Origin: Arthrinium phaeospermum
Taxonomy: Eukaryota; Ascomycota; Sordariomycetes; Amphisphaeriales; Apiosporaceae
DNA: 64,000 nt
Assembly: GCA_006503535.1 (NCBI GenBank)
Contig: QYRS01000003.1
Coordinates: forward strand, 4,650,001 to 4,714,000
Direction of reading: 5' to 3'
The translations under genes and the position numbers were made by a program. The notes under the pieces are model-generated. The model saw only the letters and a program-made list of their open reading frames with translations. It ran no database searches and was not told where the DNA came from. Positions 31,067-42,750 of this stretch are shown here, one piece after another. The first letter of the stretch is position 1; every line of letters begins with the position of its first letter.

Positions 31067-32878
31067 ATGGAACAAGCCATGCAGCACACCAAGGGCGGCA
31101 AGGGCAGCCCGAGTGTCACCCGCCCTGGTGATCGAGAGTTCTTGTTGCACCCCGGCTTGAGGAAGAGCGAGAGCGCCATGTCCGTCTACCTAGGCTACAG
31201 CAACACTCGTTTGTTTCGGCAATTCTCATTCACTGCCATTTGCCTTTACGTAAATATCCTACTCGACTCTCTCTCCTGTAATGCCCCTACCCTACTGCGG
31301 GAGCTGTACCAGACGTTCCTGAGTTTCTCCTCCGATACGGAATTTCGCAGCCACTACGACATCAACGAAGCCGACCTTATGAACCTGCCGGCACGCCCAG
31401 CCCGACTTGGAAAGACGTTCCGTACCCGCAACAAGCCGAAGCTCTACTGAAAGCGAAAGGCGTCGAAAACCCCGTCCTCCCCGTGGTAAGAGAACATCTA
31501 CGCCTGTTCAAACTCCAAACGTGATGGGAGACACCGGTAACTAACACCAGCTTCCTGCACAGATCGAATGGGCAGACGAGATTCGTCCCAAGCTTTACTT
31601 CCAGAGCATGGCGAGTCGGAATTCGAGCAGTACCATCGGATCGTCGCTCTTGCACGACGTAACATAGGCCACGCCCTGAACAAGAAGCATCACAAGAAGT
31701 GCATTCAATTAACGGAGAAATACATCAATGCGACAAATACCCCCAACCTTGACGACATTGAATTGAAACGCCGGATGTTTACGCCCGCGTGCCTCGAGCC
31801 CGTGCAGAAGCCTATTGACCAAAAACACTGGCCGGCCTGGTTTGTGGCTGATAGCGGTCGCCCCGAGGAGCAGAACGATGTTCCCGTGCCCGATCTGCCA
31901 CAGCCACCCATGATGATGGTCAATGAGCCCCCAACTCACCAAGACCGGCCACTTCAGGCGAGATCCGACCGTGACACCCCGGCTTTCAAGTCAGAGGCCC
32001 GGCAAGAGGATGGAACGCTCGCCCGGGAACAAATCCCGAAAGCGCACAGAGCAGCTCTCCCACCGCCACGTCAAACGGGGCCCCGCGAGCCAACAACCCC
32101 GCTGCCAGCCGCCGCCGTGAACCAAACCATCAGAAGCGCACTATTGGCAACTTCCAAGATGGAGCACTTGACATCAACGGGTCTGAGGCGAACGCGGAAA
32201 CACAGAGTATAGCCAAGAAGATGCGTACGTCGACTTATCGACTCTCGGTATCAGCATTTACTCTTCTTGGGGTGAATAGAATGTCCTATAAGGGAATAGT
32301 GGAATTTTTGGAACAACCGGTTATTCCATCCCTTGCGAGATACTAGACTAACGTGGAATAAACACTAGAACAGAAAGGAATAAACACCGAAAGTCGATTA
32401 CCATTCAAACCCTCCCCGGGCATCCGCAGCCGTGCTTAGTGGACTGCACACACCCCTGACCCAGCTCTCCTCTGGCCGCACCCAGACAGACTCCAAAGAC
32501 AGAATCGCCCTCTTAGAGACCGAGGTGGCCAAGTTGGATAGCCTCTTGGATACAGAGAAACGGAAGAATGCATCGGACAATGGTCTTGCCAAAGCCAAAG
32601 AACAGGAGGCGAAGGCTGCGCATTTCCGCGAAGGCCGCCAAGGCCTCGAGTTACAGGTCCAGAGCCTACAACGGGACCTTGAAGGCCGAAGCAACCGTGT
32701 CGCATCCCTCGAGGAGGAAATGCGTTCCAAGGACGCCCAGCTCGACTCGGCAAACGGGAAAGTTGCGACCGTGCAGGCCTAAAGAGATACTATAATGGAA
32801 CACCTCGACAGATTCTTCAAGGAGGTTAAAGGAAAGCACAACATCTCCAATGACGTATCCAGTCCATCTCAGCTATAA
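31067..32878 (+). pseudogene. Diverged tandem paralogue of the 29-kb gene (copy C), frameshifted
   Basis: Blocks align in order with copy B: VYLGYSNTRLFRQF to AYLGFTHIVTFRPF; LYQTFLSFSSDTEF to VYAMFLLCDSDDTF; PTWKDVPYPQQAEALL to DPTWKGVECHDCVEHLL; a 77-bp intron at 31486-31562 in the same place; EWADEIRPK to PWTDDIRPK; FEQYHRIVALARRN to LKKYYRVIAVSRRC. The frame changes between TEFRSHY and PTWKD, and again near 31600 between DEIRPK and PEHGESEF. A coiled coil follows at about 32430-32780 with a TAA at 32780, beyond which the frame reads on (IMEHLDRFFKEVKGK) to 32878. The breaks suggest a pseudogene. Confidence 0.5.
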
Positions 32879-33741
32879 TTATCTTCCGGTAATGTCTCTC
32901 AACGGTATAACTCTACTTGGCAATCCCCTTCCTGGGTAAATGGCGACCTGGTATATTTCTAATAAACCGAAACACCACTCGCCCTCTTTCACCCATGCCC
33001 CCCTCTCCCGGTTTTTCTCCCAACGGTACAACTCTACTTGGCATATCCCTTTACGGTTACAAGCCATACGCCACCACACCCTATGGCATGGTCTCGGCAC
33101 ATGCGCTCTCAGGGGACCAATCCGGAATCTTACCGGCAGGAACCCCCAGAGACCTTAGAGACGTGCTCGGGCCTAGACACGGTCTCACAAGGACTAAGCC
33201 TGTCTATGGCAGTTCATGGAGTCACAGATATCTAGTCACAGATACCATGAATCTCCTTTCGTCTGAATTCTCAACTACATAATGCTTTGTACCATAGAAG
33301 ATTTACGTTCTCGATGATCACAGTGGTTCATTTCACGCCATTCATTAATGCACTTTACATTTCATAGATTCCCCTTGACACTACTCTAATAGACTTTGAG
33401 CATCGTAATGGTAGTCGACCTCTGTGACTATGCATGATCACGGGGTATCACATAGCAAATACAAGCAACGTAATAGTGCAACTGAGAAGTTACCTGGAGA
33501 TGAAATCAAATTTGTCCTACGAAAGACTCGAGCCGTGACACGTTTCCCTTTGTAGATCGATCCTCGGGCACGTCCAAATCGCAATTGCGTGCATCTACCT
33601 CTCTGTGACTACATGTCCCGCTTTTGAGACCTAGCATCCAGCTAAGTATGCTCTGCATTTGCCTTCCATGACCAAAGATCTGGCTATTACATCATGTGAC
33701 AACATCACCAGCATGCGAAATCATCACCCATACAGATACCA
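32879..33741. other. Intergenic, no gene seen
   Basis: About 860 bp with lower GC and only short overlapping ORFs; between the coil relics and the next minus-strand gene. Confidence 0.35.
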
Positions 33742-34966
33742 TTATCCGTTGAATGCTGTATGTAGCCCAGCCGAACCCAGCTTATTTACTGCGTGTTTCT
33801 TCGCCTTCTGGCGCTGCCGAAGGTGTGTGTTCGAGGCCACAGTATCACCGCCAGTTCTGTTGTCGGGCACATGAGCAGGACCCTCGTACTCACTGTCGGT
33901 ATCGCTGGCGGCCGCAGGCTTCTTGCGTTTGAGGCTGGCCTGGGATGCGGGCTTCGCAGTCGAACTGCTGGCGCCACCGCTGCTGCGCTGCTGGGGAGAA
34001 TTGGTGTCTTGAGAGGAGGCAAATCGGTTGGCACGCGGAGTGGATCGACGGACGGAGAGGGCTGTGTCAGCTTCGGCCAGGGCCGCGGGTGCGTCCGAGC
34101 GTTTGCCCCGACCCTTGGTTGCATTGCGCGTAGTCTTCTGTTTGGCTGCCGACTTGGCTGGGGCAACCGGGCTCTGGGGTGGGCTGGATAGCGGGCTAGA
34201 AGAATCATTGCGGTCCACGGCGACAGCCTTCCGAGTTGAGGCGGGCGGTGATACGTTGGAATCGGGAAGATCGGTACCACAGTCAGCAGGAGAGGATGGT
34301 GCCTGAGGAGACGACGGCGGCATGTACGGATCACGGACGTCCTTTTGACCAGCCTTCCTGTGACCACGCCCGCCGGCGGTAGCACCTGGGTCCAGGCCCA
34401 AATCGAAACTGGGCCCGAGCGTCATGCAATGGTCCTGTAAAAGCGTACTGGTTAGGATCTATACAGCAGGACAGAGGTGGGGGTGGGGGCTCAGACTAAC
34501 CTCTGACACCCGCCTCGCTGCTGGCCAGTGGAGTCGGTGCCAGCGCATCAGGCTTCAGCTTGCGTCTAGCAGCGGAGGACTGTCTCTGCAAGAAGACCTT
34601 ATAGTTCTGCTCTTTGTCGGCCACCTGAGGACGGACATCGCGAATCTTACTATTGGTGGAATTGAGCTCACCACGAACAGCTCTGTGACCAGCCCCGGGC
34701 AGCCTGCGAGTCAACAACGCCTCGAGTCGATCCCGTTCGGCTTCCAGATGCGTCAGTGTCTCACGCATGCCCGGTATCGTGCTGAAGGGTCGATTGGGGT
34801 CGTGGGAAAGGTCTGCATTGGCATTCGATGCGATGCCATCATCGATACTGGACTCGTGGATGTTGGGAGACGATGAGACACGGTTCGCGAGGAAGTCGCC
34901 CGTGGCTGTGTTGAAGACGGGCTTGGTGCTTTGGTCCTTCAACGCCGAATGAGACGCCAGGTCCAT
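33742..34966 (-). CDS. Hydrophilic low-complexity protein of unknown function, two exons or frameshifted
   Basis: Two open parts, 34966 to about 34510 (MDLASHSALKDQSTKPVFN...; includes a short coil MRETLTHLEAERDRLEALL) and 34425-33742 (MTLGPSFDLGLDPG...; Ser/Pro/Ala-rich, basic blocks LKRKKP and RQRQKAKKHAV that resemble nuclear signals). A gap of roughly 80 bp with TTTTACAG looks like an intron, but I could not find a strong donor that keeps both frames, so a frameshift is possible. Frames further upstream (to 35237) also look hydrophilic in changing frames. Composition resembles the linkers of the neighbouring coil genes. Confidence 0.35.
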
Positions 34967-36740
34967 CGGCTAAGAGGGAGGGGGGACGCAACGGGCAGAG
35001 GACGGGCAGAGGATGGGGGTTCAGCTTTGCCTTGTGCGTGATTGAGACTGCCTCGCTCAACAGCAACGGCGCCAGGGGTGATGTCACTGTCAGTATTGCT
35101 GTCGTTAGCGGTGTTGGCAGGGTCGTTGTTGAGAGCCCGACTGATCTGATTGCCGGACCATCTGAGGGCGATACCAGTGCCTCCAACAGCAATGGGCCCC
35201 CTACGTAGCTTGCAAGCGCTCCCGCGATGTTCTCCATTCCCTGCTAGCTCGAGGGCAGTTGATACCAGTGCCCAAAGGGGTTGCTATAGGCCGAGTACGA
35301 GACTAATGAAGTTGCATGCAACGGGACGAGGACGGGGACGGGGAAGGGAAAGCGTTACAACAGAGTGTACCTAAGCAAATCGTCACCGGCCTGATGTCAT
35401 GCACCTCGAGGGGATTAACGGGATAGTGCTGGGGTGGAGAAGGAGAGAATGGGCGGCGAGGTCACACCTGCTGGGGGCTGCAAGGCCGGGCAAGACCACA
35501 AAGAACGTGTCCACCATACATCAAAGCGGCAAGTGAAAATTCCACGCTTGCAGGCACATGGAACACAGAAGGGACAAGGGGAAGGATCCAACTGTGCGGG
35601 GTGTCAAGGCATCCGACATGCGCAGCCAATGACGTGGGACACAGCATCGAACCTTGCGCCCCTCCCAACGCGCCTTCCACCCTGATACTCCAACAAGGGG
35701 AAGCCGGGAGGAATTCACATTGGACAAGTTAGTCGACAGCAAAGTGCTCACAATCAATAGGCTCATGGACTCTGTCTTGATGTATACACTTTCGAGAAAC
35801 TGGTTAAACTGAGCTCCCACAAGGCCACCATTTATAAAATAGAATAAAAACATGACCAACTAGGCGCAAAGACAGAACGCCAGAAGTGAATCTAAGCCAT
35901 AATATGGTCTGTAAAGCCCTGCTAACAAGCAAACGTGAAGCCCATATAAAGAAAGCATCGTAACCACCGGAGCTGCCAGCGTGGCCTTGATGGTCGTGAC
36001 TAGAGGGAGCGTATCAGGGCAACTGATTCGGGCTTCAGTGCGACATTGTCGGAACGGAGAGCGTGGCGCGCGTTAGAGGGACTCGATGCAGTTCTAGCAT
36101 CGAGGTCGTCAGGCTTAGTATAGCTGATATTCTCACCATTGCCATCCATAGCGGTGGGGAGGTTGTCGGCCATGATTGATCGGTAAAGTTGCAGTCGGGA
36201 CAGTGAGGCAACAGGAACTTTGGTGATTGAGGTATGGTCTGGGGTCCAAAGGGATCTGGCTTGTACGAACAGTCTGGTTCACAAACTGAAGATGGCCATC
36301 TAAGAGCAGGAAGTAGGAGGTACAGACGGGCGTGACTCTGGTTCTCAGAGGGAGGAAGAACTAGTTGTTCAAAGTCGCTGGTAGAAATTCTTGTCGGGAT
36401 CGCGTGGACTGGTTGAACAAGGCGATGGAGTGGTAAGTAAAACTTACCCGGGCAGTCTCGGATGAAGGGGAAAAAGGAAGATAAACGCAATCTTGGTCAA
36501 ATAATTGCAGCACTTATTTTGAAGAGAATTGCCCAACGAGGTTGGCCTTGATGGGAGGGTGGGTTGTTTGGTTAAAGAGTGGAAGATGTTGATGAAGGAG
36601 CCAGGCCCAAAATCAACAATTGCAGTAGGTAAGTAGGAGCTGCAAATGGCCATCTTGAATGTGATTGTTGCAGGGTAGGACCGATAGCAAAAACCATCAA
36701 GGCCCAGCTCTTGCCCTTGCCAGCGTTTCTTTCCAGCAGC
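34967..36740. other. Gene-poor stretch
   Basis: No intact gene. The minus frame from 36173 (MADNLPTAMDGNGEN..., 57 codons to 36000) resembles the start of the local coil genes and may be a remnant. Nothing else is convincing. Confidence 0.3.
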
Positions 36741-38416
36741 TTATCCTTCTTTGGCGGCTGCTGTGAACTTGACATGTCTCTCGGGGTCGCCATGCTGAAC
36801 AGGGCCGACGGTGAACAGCACGGGCACATGCGGCATGACGGTGATTCCGGTGCAGGTGGCCTCCTTGTACACCTCGGACTGGAGAAGACCACGGTTGTCT
36901 ACCTGGCTGGGAGGCATATTGGTGGCGCCAAAGATGGTGTCGATGGTCTTCTTGTAGGATGCAAACTCGGAGTCATCCTGGCTGGCTCAACCAGTCTCTG
37001 GCGTCCAGCAGGATCCCGTAGTATTGGCCGTGACCGTCACGCTCGCCATTGCGATCAAAAAAGTCGATATCGTTGGTCTGATCGTAAAAAAACAGTCCAG
37101 ATCTTCTTTCCCTCCATGACTTCAATGACCGTCATCTTCCCTGTATGGTCCATATGCGGCGGGGACCAGCAGTACTTCTGCCCACAGATCGAGAAGGATG
37201 TGCTCAAGTGAGCCTGCCTCAACTTATCCACACGAGCCAGGGAGGCAGGATCATTTAGAAGGCCTTTGGACTTGAACTCCTCTAGTAACACTACATCCCG
37301 ATTCTGTAGGCAGCTGTCCATGCGGTAGCGAGGCAGTTCCTGAATGTCGAGGAGGTTGATGTGTCCCAGTTCCTCGTGTCTGCCTCGCCCCTCTGGACAT
37401 TTTCTGACATCCTCGGGTGGCAACATGATGATTGAGCCCGCATCCTCCCCACGCCCCATCCACTGTGTGCTGAGCTCGTGTCTGTGAATCTTCATCAAGT
37501 CCAGGGTGTATTCTATGGAGAATATTTCATTCTCCTCCTAGTTATGTCGCCAAGCCTTGGGCACACAGAGAGGGCATGCGGGATTCCTAGCGTTGGACAG
37601 GATCTCGGTTACCTCCTCGGGCGTGCGCAGTACAATGCAAGCTCGGGAAAAGGTGCCGCCGGGTTGGGCCCCCTTGTCACACTTGCTGAGGATACTCTTG
37701 TAGGTCGAAGCCGAAATGAGCTGTAAAGAATTGCCGATGCAGGCGTCTAGGATGGCCAACATGTTGTACGAATCGAAATAAAAGGATTGGGTTCCCTTGT
37801 ACTGTTGACGAACTTGTTATGATGTCCGCCTTGGCTTGAAGGAGAACATCTTGCGTGAACTTTCGAGTCTGGTTCGATTCTTGGCGAATATCCATTCCCG
37901 AGTGCTCAGGCAGAGTGCTATCATGCACAGGCTGCTGTGCAGGAGGCGAAGGTCTGCTGCGGTTGGTGAGCTTGCAATACTCCTTGATATGGTTCGTGGC
38001 GTCTTCCTCGGAGCGCAATGGAGTTCTTCGTGATCCCATATCAAGTGGGTAACAAGGAGCTGACGCTTCTTGTTACCGGGGAATATCATTCCGCACTGAG
38101 AGCAGGCATAGTATGGCAGGGCTGCATGAATCTTGACGTCTCTAGTCTTCGAGCTGTGAAACCCGCAGCCAAACTGGCATATATCGCGTGGGCCCAACAT
38201 TGCCGGGTGTTTCTGGCCGAGGTGTCTGTCGAGATACTTCTTGCCGACCACCCGCTTGCAATATGGACACGGCTCTGCATGTTCCCGGTGCTGCCCCATG
38301 CTCGAAGCTGCAAATGCGATCCCACAGACGTCAAATTTCGTAGGGTACTTGGAGGACCCCGGGCGTTGCACTGGCTCCACGTCGGACGGTGGATTCTTCA
38401 GCGACATCCTGGACAA
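36741..38416 (-). pseudogene. C2H2 zinc-finger / JmjC-domain gene, broken
   Basis: From ATG 38416 the frame encodes zinc fingers: CPYCKRVVGKKYLDRHLGQKH (C2H2 spacing 2-12-4) and YACSQCGMIF...THLIWDH. It shifts frame after WDHEE (near 38025), and again near 37780, has an in-frame TAG at about 37538, then encodes a JmjC core with KYCWSPPHMDHTGKMTVIEV (HxD iron ligands) and MEGKKIWTVF. A run of seven T near 37090 breaks the frame, which resumes as YDQTNDIDFFDRNGE, breaks again, and ends with DDSEFASYKKTIDTIFGATN... to TAA at 36741. JmjC proteins are Fe(II)/2-oxoglutarate oxygenases, often acting on chromatin. With four or five disruptions this copy cannot make a full protein. Removing single bases in homopolymers would repair some but not all. 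Confidence 0.55.
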
Positions 38417-38441
38417 TGCTGGCGACTATGAAGAAGAATAA
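38417..38441. other. Spacer upstream of JmjC relic
   Basis: Short spacer only. Confidence 0.2.
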
Positions 38442-39170
38442 CTAGTCAGCTTTTGAAGCAATATATTCCACCGCACGGTATATGTAGAGAAACGGGGGGA
38501 GGGGCAAACAGGGGACGCAAGACGTGCTGGAAGTGCCAAGCGTTCTACTCGCCATGATCCGACCGAAGCTTGTTGTCGGCTCCACGCCGAGGTCGAGACA
38601 GTTACTGTGCATGTATTGGTAATTATTGGTGTCTGGGACCAGAAGCGAGGGATGCGCCTTGACAAACGTGTCGATGTGCAACTGGATCACGGGAAATGGA
38701 ACCCAGAAAGAATTGTTCGCCTTCGCACCGTCAAGGGATTTTGGCTGAACAAACAGATGGAGGAGCAGTATGTTGTAGATACTGCTGGGTCTGGTAGCTT
38801 CGTGGACTCGACTTGGCTGGCTGCGTTGGGCTGAACGACGACGCCAGCGCGAGACGCAAGCTGCTGCCAGCGCTAGGCGGGACAGACGTTTAAGAGGAGA
38901 AGATGGACCAATGAGAAATACAAACAACAGTGTCAAGGGCTTCTTGCTACAGAGGTCGTGGTGGGCAAAGACCATTTGCCGGTGCAGCTGGCCATGGAAT
39001 GCAAATTCGTAAGGAAAGTGCAAGGTAGACGGAGGCGGGGGGTTTATGACCTTGCAGAAAAATGGGTGACCCCTCGCTATGAAGAAGAAGCCATCCAGAT
39101 ATTTATCAACACCGTCATCATAAGTCAAAACACGGTATGCAGTCTCTAGAGCCTCTTTGTTACTACTCAA
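38442..39170 (-). CDS. Hypothetical ORF, doubtful
   Basis: 242 codons open, with a plausible mid section (PFPVIQLHIDTFVKAHPSLLV) but no motif, no clear start context and alternative ORFs on the other strand. Might be a relic exon or chance. Confidence 0.2.
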   Translation of the reverse strand: MSSNKEALETAYRVLTYDDGVDKYLDGFFFIARGHPFFCKVINPPPPSTLHFPYEFAFHGQLHRQMVFAHHDLCSKKPLTLLFVFLIGPSSPLKRLSRLALAAACVSRWRRRSAQRSQPSRVHEATRPSSIYNILLLHLFVQPKSLDGAKANNSFWVPFPVIQLHIDTFVKAHPSLLVPDTNNYQYMHSNCLDLGVEPTTSFGRIMASRTLGTSSTSCVPCLPLPPFLYIYRAVEYIASKAD

Positions 39171-39473
39171 CTATTGGTATTCCCAAGAATACACGCCGCC
39201 GATCCCATCGCATGCAAAGAAGAACTAAGAAATGTGCAGCGTTTCTGGAAGCTGTCGATCCCAACGCCGGCACACTGTATTCCCTTTTCCGTTTGTCGGT
39301 TACCCCTTTGCGAGATTCGTGATGATATCCAGATCTTGAGTACCACGCCCTGGGACCATTACTGGTCAATCCTTGAACCATCTTTAGATAGCAAAAACGA
39401 CAACAAATACGTGCGTCTAGCCCCAAGCTTCAACAGAGGGGGTTGAATAAATGCGCGATGTAACAGGCATTGC
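39171..39473. other. Intergenic, no gene seen
   Basis: About 300 bp without signal. Confidence 0.3.
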
Positions 39474-40545
39474 TCAACGGCCAAGGTCATCGCGGAGGGC
39501 CTTGAGGTGGTCCTTGATGCCTCGCACGTAGTTTGCCTGACTCTCATTAATCTCACGATGGGTTTGGGCCGCAATGTCGCGGTTTCGGTCCGTGTCTGGA
39601 CCCCAGGGTGGGTGGGCGCAATGCTGCTTGTTCTGCGCCTTGATGGCCCCAAGCTCATGTCTCAGAGACTGGTTCTCCTTACTTAGCTTCATGTTCTCGT
39701 CGCTCAGCTTCATATTCGGAGCCGAGACTGACTGGAGCATCTCGCATTGCCTATTTGCCAGGGCGCCAATGTCCCCGCTGCCGTCGGCTGGGGCGGGAGG
39801 TGCAGCATTGTGGGTATTTTGCGACTCGGTCTTGGCTGTCTTCGCCTTCTTAAGACGAAGAGGGCTGGGAAGCGGAAGAAGACGAATGGATCTCAGAATC
39901 CCGTCTCTTGCTGCCAGGCTCGTCCGAAGTTCTCTTTGCGTTGCCAGTGGAGGAAAGGCTGCTCGAAGCTTTCTTGGAATCGGGGGCAGATCGGATGTGG
40001 AGAGCACCATTGCTTCCACCAGCCATAACGCGATCATTTGCCTTATCCTTGTTGTTGGGCTTGTTCTTGGACTTGGCCTTGGCAGCAGATGCGACTGTGG
40101 ATACAGCGTCCTTGGGTCTGGCAGCCTTGGCAGACTTGGTGCCATTGCCGTTGACGGGACTGGCAGGGCTGGGCTCACCGTGCTTCTTGCTTCCAGTGGG
40201 CTCAGCCTTGTTGGTGCCCTTGGCTCTGGGCAAGTTGGCATCCCCAGAGGGCTTTGTCTTCTTGTCGTTCTGGTCCACCTTATTCTTCATCTTGTCGCCA
40301 GCGATGGCCATCGGGGGCACAGCATTGCCCGGATCGGACTGATGGGCCGCCTGTGCCGGGCCGGATTCGGCTTTCTTGGCATTGGCACCGCCGTTGTCGG
40401 CGCTCTGAGACGGCATGGTGGCAGCCACAGATTCTTGTGTGGTGTTTGGGCCGGAATCGTTCTTGTGCTACTGGGCGGCACCTTGCGTCTCTGCAGGCAG
40501 CCCTTGATCGGTTTTGGGCTGGCTGTCGGTCTTCTGAGCAGACAT
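39474..40545 (-). pseudogene. Charged coil-type gene with one nonsense codon and one frameshift
   Basis: ATG 40545 opens MSAQKTDSQPKTDQGL; TAG at 40470-40468 interrupts after 25 codons (ETQGAAQ stop HKNDSG). The same frame continues 190 codons as a Lys/Ala/Ser/Asn-rich region with basic KRTSDEPGSKRRD, until TAA at about 39850. One extra base in GTCTTAAG there moves the sequence into a frame that continues KKAKTAKTESQNTHNAA, then a short coil (MKLSDENMKLSKENQSLRHE) and a C terminus at 39474. Layout (basic linker then coil) resembles the other coil genes of the island. Confidence 0.5.
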
Positions 40546-40904
40546 TTATTGAAGAGTTTGTAGTGTTTTCTTGACACTGATAAGAATAGTCAGCAAGCTG
40601 TTTCATGTAGGATAAGAGCTCCCAAATAATTCTTAGAGAATTGTTTAAGTACTTACATAGATGCCGGGCGAATACAAGATTGGTGTTACTAAATTCTCGT
40701 GAGAGGAAAGAGACTCAACCCTTGGATTTGGTGAAAGATATTCGTGAAGCTGCCGTCAACCGCCGGCGTCTCCTGCCCTCCATCGAGTGTCCCAATTGCA
40801 GATGTTGTGGCGCCATGGCTATGCCTTAAACATGGCGGGCAGAATCTTTGTAGGGTCGTCGGGGGCCCTCAAGAACGTCATGAACTAGAAGGTTCTGATT
40901 ATCG
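40546..40904. other. Intergenic, no gene seen
   Basis: Spacer with no coding signal. Confidence 0.3.
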
Positions 40905-41255
40905 CTCACGTTGGCAGATGAGACCATAACGACCATGGTAGGGACGGGATAGAGGTCCTCGATGTTGGTGGTGATGGGCTCGGTGGTTCCTTCCTCTCGA
41001 ACCTTGGCCAGGTTGGTGTTGAAGAACAGTCCCTCGCTAACATGGATGCTCTACTCGCAGCAGGGCGGAAGCTGGCAAACTGGGTAATGGTCCAAGTGGT
41101 GGCCGGATCCCGGCGAGATTCGGACACCATCTCGTAGTCCTCTTTGTTCTTTGGAGAAATGCCAAAGAAGGTAACGTTTCCCAACCCTCTTGGTTGCTAG
41201 TGACCAGATCGTCGATGAACGGCATCAGGCCAGTGATGGATTTGTTGGACGTCAT
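40905..41255 (-). pseudogene. Fragment related to the C-terminal part of the JmjC relic
   Basis: From ATG 41255 (MTSNKSITGLMPFIDDLV) with frame changes near 41185 and 41040 one can follow GNVTFFGISPKNKEDY, TTWTITQFASFRP and EGLFFNTNLAKVREEG. These match in order the 37-kb segments FFDRNGE, QYYGILLDARD, KKTIDTIFGATNMPPS and RGLLQSEVYKEAT. So this is a second, also broken, copy of that C-terminal unit. Confidence 0.35.
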
Positions 41256-42750
41256 GGTGACAGGTAAGACGGCCGCTCTGTCTAATCCAGGGACTTGATT
41301 AGCTGATGGTCGAGTGATGTGTCTGTTTTGCGGGACAGGAAACGCGAAAGCTTGGGGAGGGGTATTTAGCAGATGGGTACACATATGAATTGAGACTTAC
41401 CTCGATAGGTGTAGATACCTTGCAAATGAATGCTTGTCCGATTTCGGACTCTGTGTACGCAGCCCGTAGCCAGCTCGTGATGGATTGGTAATGCATCGCA
41501 ATGACTGGAATGGGGGAGACGTCGAGCTTCGTAGTGGATGATTACCGGAAGCGATCAACAGGACAAGTAAGTTGGGGCTGTGGAAGTCATCTGTGTAAGA
41601 CAGTTGTGGAGGCCGTACTACGCAGCAAAACCCACTTCCTGGCCACTGCTTGCATCTTATAAGGAGGAGGTTGCTGGCTGGCGCTGGGGATGTTCCTGTA
41701 GATCGGGCATCGGTCTCTCGTTGTAGTTGGAGTCGTGTCTAACAACGGGCTTGGCGGCCGGCTTGGCGTCAGGGACCCCGGCAGGAGGGGGCTTGGCAGC
41801 TTGAGTGGATGTGAAGTGTTTGCTGGAGAGATATTAGCGGGCAAAGCAACAGCGGCAACATCTACGAGATTAAGAATTCCGGCACCTGTGCGGCCTAAAG
41901 CGATGGGGAGATGCTGGACACGGTCGTGGACAGCGGCAGCCGTAGCTAGGAAACTAAGAGATCGAGACCATGACCGTAGGGCGGAGTTTCTGCAGCCCCC
42001 ATCCTGCACTTCGATCTTCTCAGTTGGCCTCTCTTCGAGGACCCCAGTGGGTTGCTTAGGGTTGGAAGAAGCTTGGTCGGGTCTGGTCGGGCTCTTTGCA
42101 GCGGTGGTGACTGCAGCTTGGCTAGCTGCAACACAGTCAGTCTTTCATTCCTTCTGTTACAGGGCCTTGCGAAACGTCTCCTCTACGGAAGAAAGGTGAT
42201 TGGTTTATTTGTGCATGGACGAGACGAGAGGAAGATTTTTCCAATGGCTGCCATGTTACTCACTTTGATGTTGGGGTTCTGTGACCGTTGGCCTCATGCG
42301 CTTTTGCAAGAGTTCAAAGGGCAAACATACTGTCGCCAAGGAAGAACTAGTTGATTTAGCACTGGAGGCCGGCCAATTGCCGGGGTCTTGTGTGCGAGTA
42401 GCTGGCGGGATCTGCGAATGGTGTTTGGAATGCAATCGCTGCAGTTGGATACCACGGTGGTGGCCTGTTAGTTCTGTGACCACCCAGCCTGATTGACCCT
42501 CGGCCAACATGGGAATGGAATGATCTGCTAGTTGAACCTAGAGGCTTTCTTTGTCTGCAGACTCATGCTTTCAATATCGCAATGCACACAATTCCTGGAT
42601 GGGATTCTCAATTGGGCTATCAATTCTGGTATCTGGTATTCGCAGTGCATGCTCCCCTAGGTTAGCAACCCCAGGGGCCTTTTGATCATTCTAGTTCCAT
42701 GCCACATCCTCTCGCCATACCGCACTGACCTTCATCGACAGTGTCTAGGA
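41256..42750. other. Gene-poor stretch with hydrophilic minus-strand remnants
   Basis: Between 42130 and 41640 the minus strand shows hydrophilic frames (SPTRPDQASSNPKQPTG; KPPPAGVPDAKPAAKP) in different phases, with GT-AG signals between. It could be a small low-complexity gene or a remnant; I cannot build one model. Confidence 0.25.

Noticed and set aside
33793..34191. Plus-strand hydrophobic ORFs opposite the Ser/Pro-rich minus gene
   Set aside because: Hydrophobic only because they are antisense of a hydrophilic low-complexity frame.
39574..40563. Plus-strand ORF of 329 codons, apparently a membrane protein
   Set aside because: Antisense of the Lys/Ala/Ser-rich coil relic; Leu/Val richness is a codon-complement artefact.
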